Under the pieces are notes generated by a model that saw only the letters and a program-made list of their open reading frames with translations, searched no databases and had not been told where the DNA came from. This document shows, piece by piece, positions 5,551 through 6,922 of a DNA stretch of 6,922 nt. The stretch is taken from NCBI GenBank assembly GCA_043806395.1, contig JAZDHC010000330.1:1-6922 (forward strand). Reading direction: 5' to 3'. This DNA is from CG2-30-40-21 sp043806395. GTDB lineage: Bacteria > UBA9089 > CG2-30-40-21. Every line of letters begins with the position of its first letter. The first letter of the stretch is position 1. The position numbers were made by a program, and so were the translations under genes.

Positions 5551-5865
5551 TCACTCCCAAACAGTCCGTATCTTTTCCAGTATTCGAAAATTCAGCTGTT
5601 CATTATATTTTTGTGTTGCCTGTAAGGCATTCAGCTTGCCGCCATTATAGAACCGCAGCAACCCCACGCTAAAGATCAATCCTGCACCCAGATGGTCATC
5701 TGACTTCACCCTTCCCGCAATGAGATATGCCATGGAGGCATTAAAAACAAATGAAGTAATTCCATCCATTACCCTTCCTGCATACATCTGCCCGCTACCA
5801 GGGATAATGGTAGAGAGCAAAAGAGCTTGTTTTTCAGAAAGATAGGGTAAATGGAGTGCCTTCTC
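5551..5865 (-). pseudogene. C-terminal fragment of a PGSGQ-motif membrane protein
   Basis: The open frame runs from just after a TGA at 5866-5868 to TGA 5551-5553, about 104 codons, with no ATG; the first usable start is TTG 5820. The product shows PYLSEKQALLLSTIIPG, then SGQMYAGRVMDGITSFVFNA, a second hydrophobic helix (GAGLIFSVGLLRFYNGG) and a KYNEQLN tail. I recognise the PG-x-GQ-x-Y-x-GR-x-x-DG signature of small polytopic membrane domains (DUF5683-like) that normally follow a longer N-terminal region with a signal peptide and TPR-like helices. That N-terminal part is missing. Recognisable sequence (PYLSEKQ) lies upstream of the TTG, overlapping the vgrG reading frame, which argues that this is a broken gene and not a short one. 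It converges on the rightward run with a 19-base gap. Confidence 0.6.
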
Positions 5866-6862
5866 TCACCTCATCACCAATCAGGGGCATAAACTGTATT
5901 CCATGTTGTATCCCGGCATAGCCCTGACTGACCCTGACCCAGCAGGTGCTATTCTCGTTCTTTTTTCCCTCACGGTCCCAGTGAAACTGCACCTTTACCC
6001 GGCCAAGTTTATCAAAATAAATCTTCTCCCCAGAGGGACCAACCACAGTTGCGGTTTGACCTCCTTTTACTGTGGGATGTGGAGTCACCCGAGAGGGATG
6101 GAAGGGGATGTTAAGGGGGATACACTCAAAATGATTATTATAACTTGTCCCCTCTCCTGATTCACCAAAAGCAAAGATTGAACCTTGAGTTGCTTGATGA
6201 ATTACTCGGGTTATTAAGTAATCCTTATTTAAATCATCACGGTAATGGTTTGTCAGTGTCATCTTGCAGCCAGAACCTAAAGAACGCCAGTTGCTTTTAC
6301 CTGTAACGACTAAATGCCGGCTGTCAATCTCCTCCATTCGTACCCTGACTAATTTTTCTCCTATATCCTGAAGATTATATCCTCCTGGATAGTCATATAC
6401 CTCAAGATTCTTATCTGCCTGGCTGCTATTACCTGTCTTACTTGTCAAAAGCGACACATTTGGCTTTTCGTAGTTAAAGTCATTTAAGGTAACCTTGCCA
6501 GAGATAACCTCCTGCTGTAGCCGGCATTCGTAAACATATTCAACCTCTGTAGAGAGTCCACCTGTCTGTTCCTTAAACATTATCTTCTTTTCAGTAGCAC
6601 AATCAGGGCAGTTAGCAGATGAATCCACAAAACCCATTACCTCTTTTTTCTTGTCTTTTTCATGCTGAAAAAAGTAAAATATCCCTTCTTCTTCAAGCAG
6701 ACGACAAATAAAATTAAGGTCACTCTCCCGATACTGAACACAGTATTCTCTTTTTGAATATTTCTTCTGGAGTGAAAATTTAGACACCTCATAAATCTTC
6801 CTATCCTCCCAAATAAAATTCCTAATCCAAAGATTACTTCTACTCTCGTAACTACTCAGCAT
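5834..6862 (-). pseudogene. vgrG: vgrG fragment, truncated at both ends
   Basis: This encodes 342 residues of a type VI secretion VgrG, the trimeric spike that tips the Hcp tube. Residues about 28-250 match the gp27-like part (KKYSKREYCVQYRESDLNF, CRLLEEEGIFYFFQHE, then DYLITRVIHQATQGS and NNHFECIPLNIPFHPSRVTP). Residues about 265-332 match the gp5-like OB fold (TATVVGPSGEKIYFDKLGRV, VQFHWDREGKKNENSTCWVR, FMPLIGDEV). The usual continuation after GDEV (VDFLEGDPDxPIV and the beta-helix needle) is absent; ten unrelated residues lead to a stop. About the first 100 residues of the family are also missing: residues 1-27 are not VgrG-like, a TGA lies two codons before ATG 6862, and there is no good ribosome binding site. 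A CPDC motif sits at residues 85-88. It is very probably non-functional as a spike. No other T6SS gene is in the window. Confidence 0.8.
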
Positions 6863-6922
6863 AATTCATTTGCAAAATGATTTGTATAATAGCATACATA
6901 ATAATCTATCACATTTTACATT
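6863..6922. other. AT-rich end of window
   Basis: Sixty AT-rich bases upstream of the vgrG fragment. I see no VgrG-like coding in any minus-strand frame here, so the missing N-terminus has not simply been frameshifted. A TATTAT/TATACA cluster on the minus strand could serve as a -10 box, but no good -35 partner accompanies it. Confidence 0.3.

Noticed and set aside
5535..5551. ATGGG/CCCAT hairpin between the convergent genes as a terminator
   Set aside because: Only five base pairs and no T-tract on either strand.
5903..6160. Plus-strand ORF opposite vgrG
   Set aside because: It is a shadow of the VgrG OB-fold coding sequence on the other strand, with no ribosome binding site.

Overview
This is an AT-rich window that reads as chromosome from a bacterium with an outer membrane. 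One product looks like an outer-membrane beta-barrel, three carry Sec-type signal peptides, and there are remnants of a type VI secretion VgrG gene. Ribosome binding sites are strong and GGAGG-like for most genes. The dispersed palindromic repeats are of a kind common in uncultured deep-branching Gram-negative lineages. I cannot name the phylum from the sequence alone.

Layout. Positions 1-374 hold no large gene. They contain two face-to-face sigma-70-type promoters, a possible 31-residue membrane peptide on the minus strand, and an AT-rich leader with inverted repeats. From 375 to 5531 five genes read rightwards: an ECF sigma factor, an overlapping membrane-anchored zinc-finger anti-sigma factor, a secreted protein of unknown function, an outer-membrane beta-barrel protein, and a secreted protein built of Ig-like modules. 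From 6862 down to 5551, on the minus strand and converging on that run, lie two broken genes: a vgrG missing both ends, and the C-terminal part of a small polytopic membrane protein carrying a PGSGQMYAGR motif. They are joined at a sharp junction near 5866.

Repeats. Apart from the sigma/anti-sigma overlap, each gap within the rightward run holds at least one palindromic repeat. Family A (1373-1524 and 4317-4509) has outer inverted repeats and arms made of TCAGNNN heptads. Family B (1645-1828) is a MITE-like element flanked by perfect 12-bp direct repeats. Family C (3043-3072) is a GTAAGGGCGG stem-loop.

How the genes may work together. The sigma/anti-sigma pair is a classic membrane-to-nucleus-of-transcription signalling switch. 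The three exported proteins downstream are plausible targets or partners, which would make this an envelope-response or surface-structure locus. That link is inferred from order and strand only. The long repeat-filled gap at 1375-1854 could separate the transcripts.
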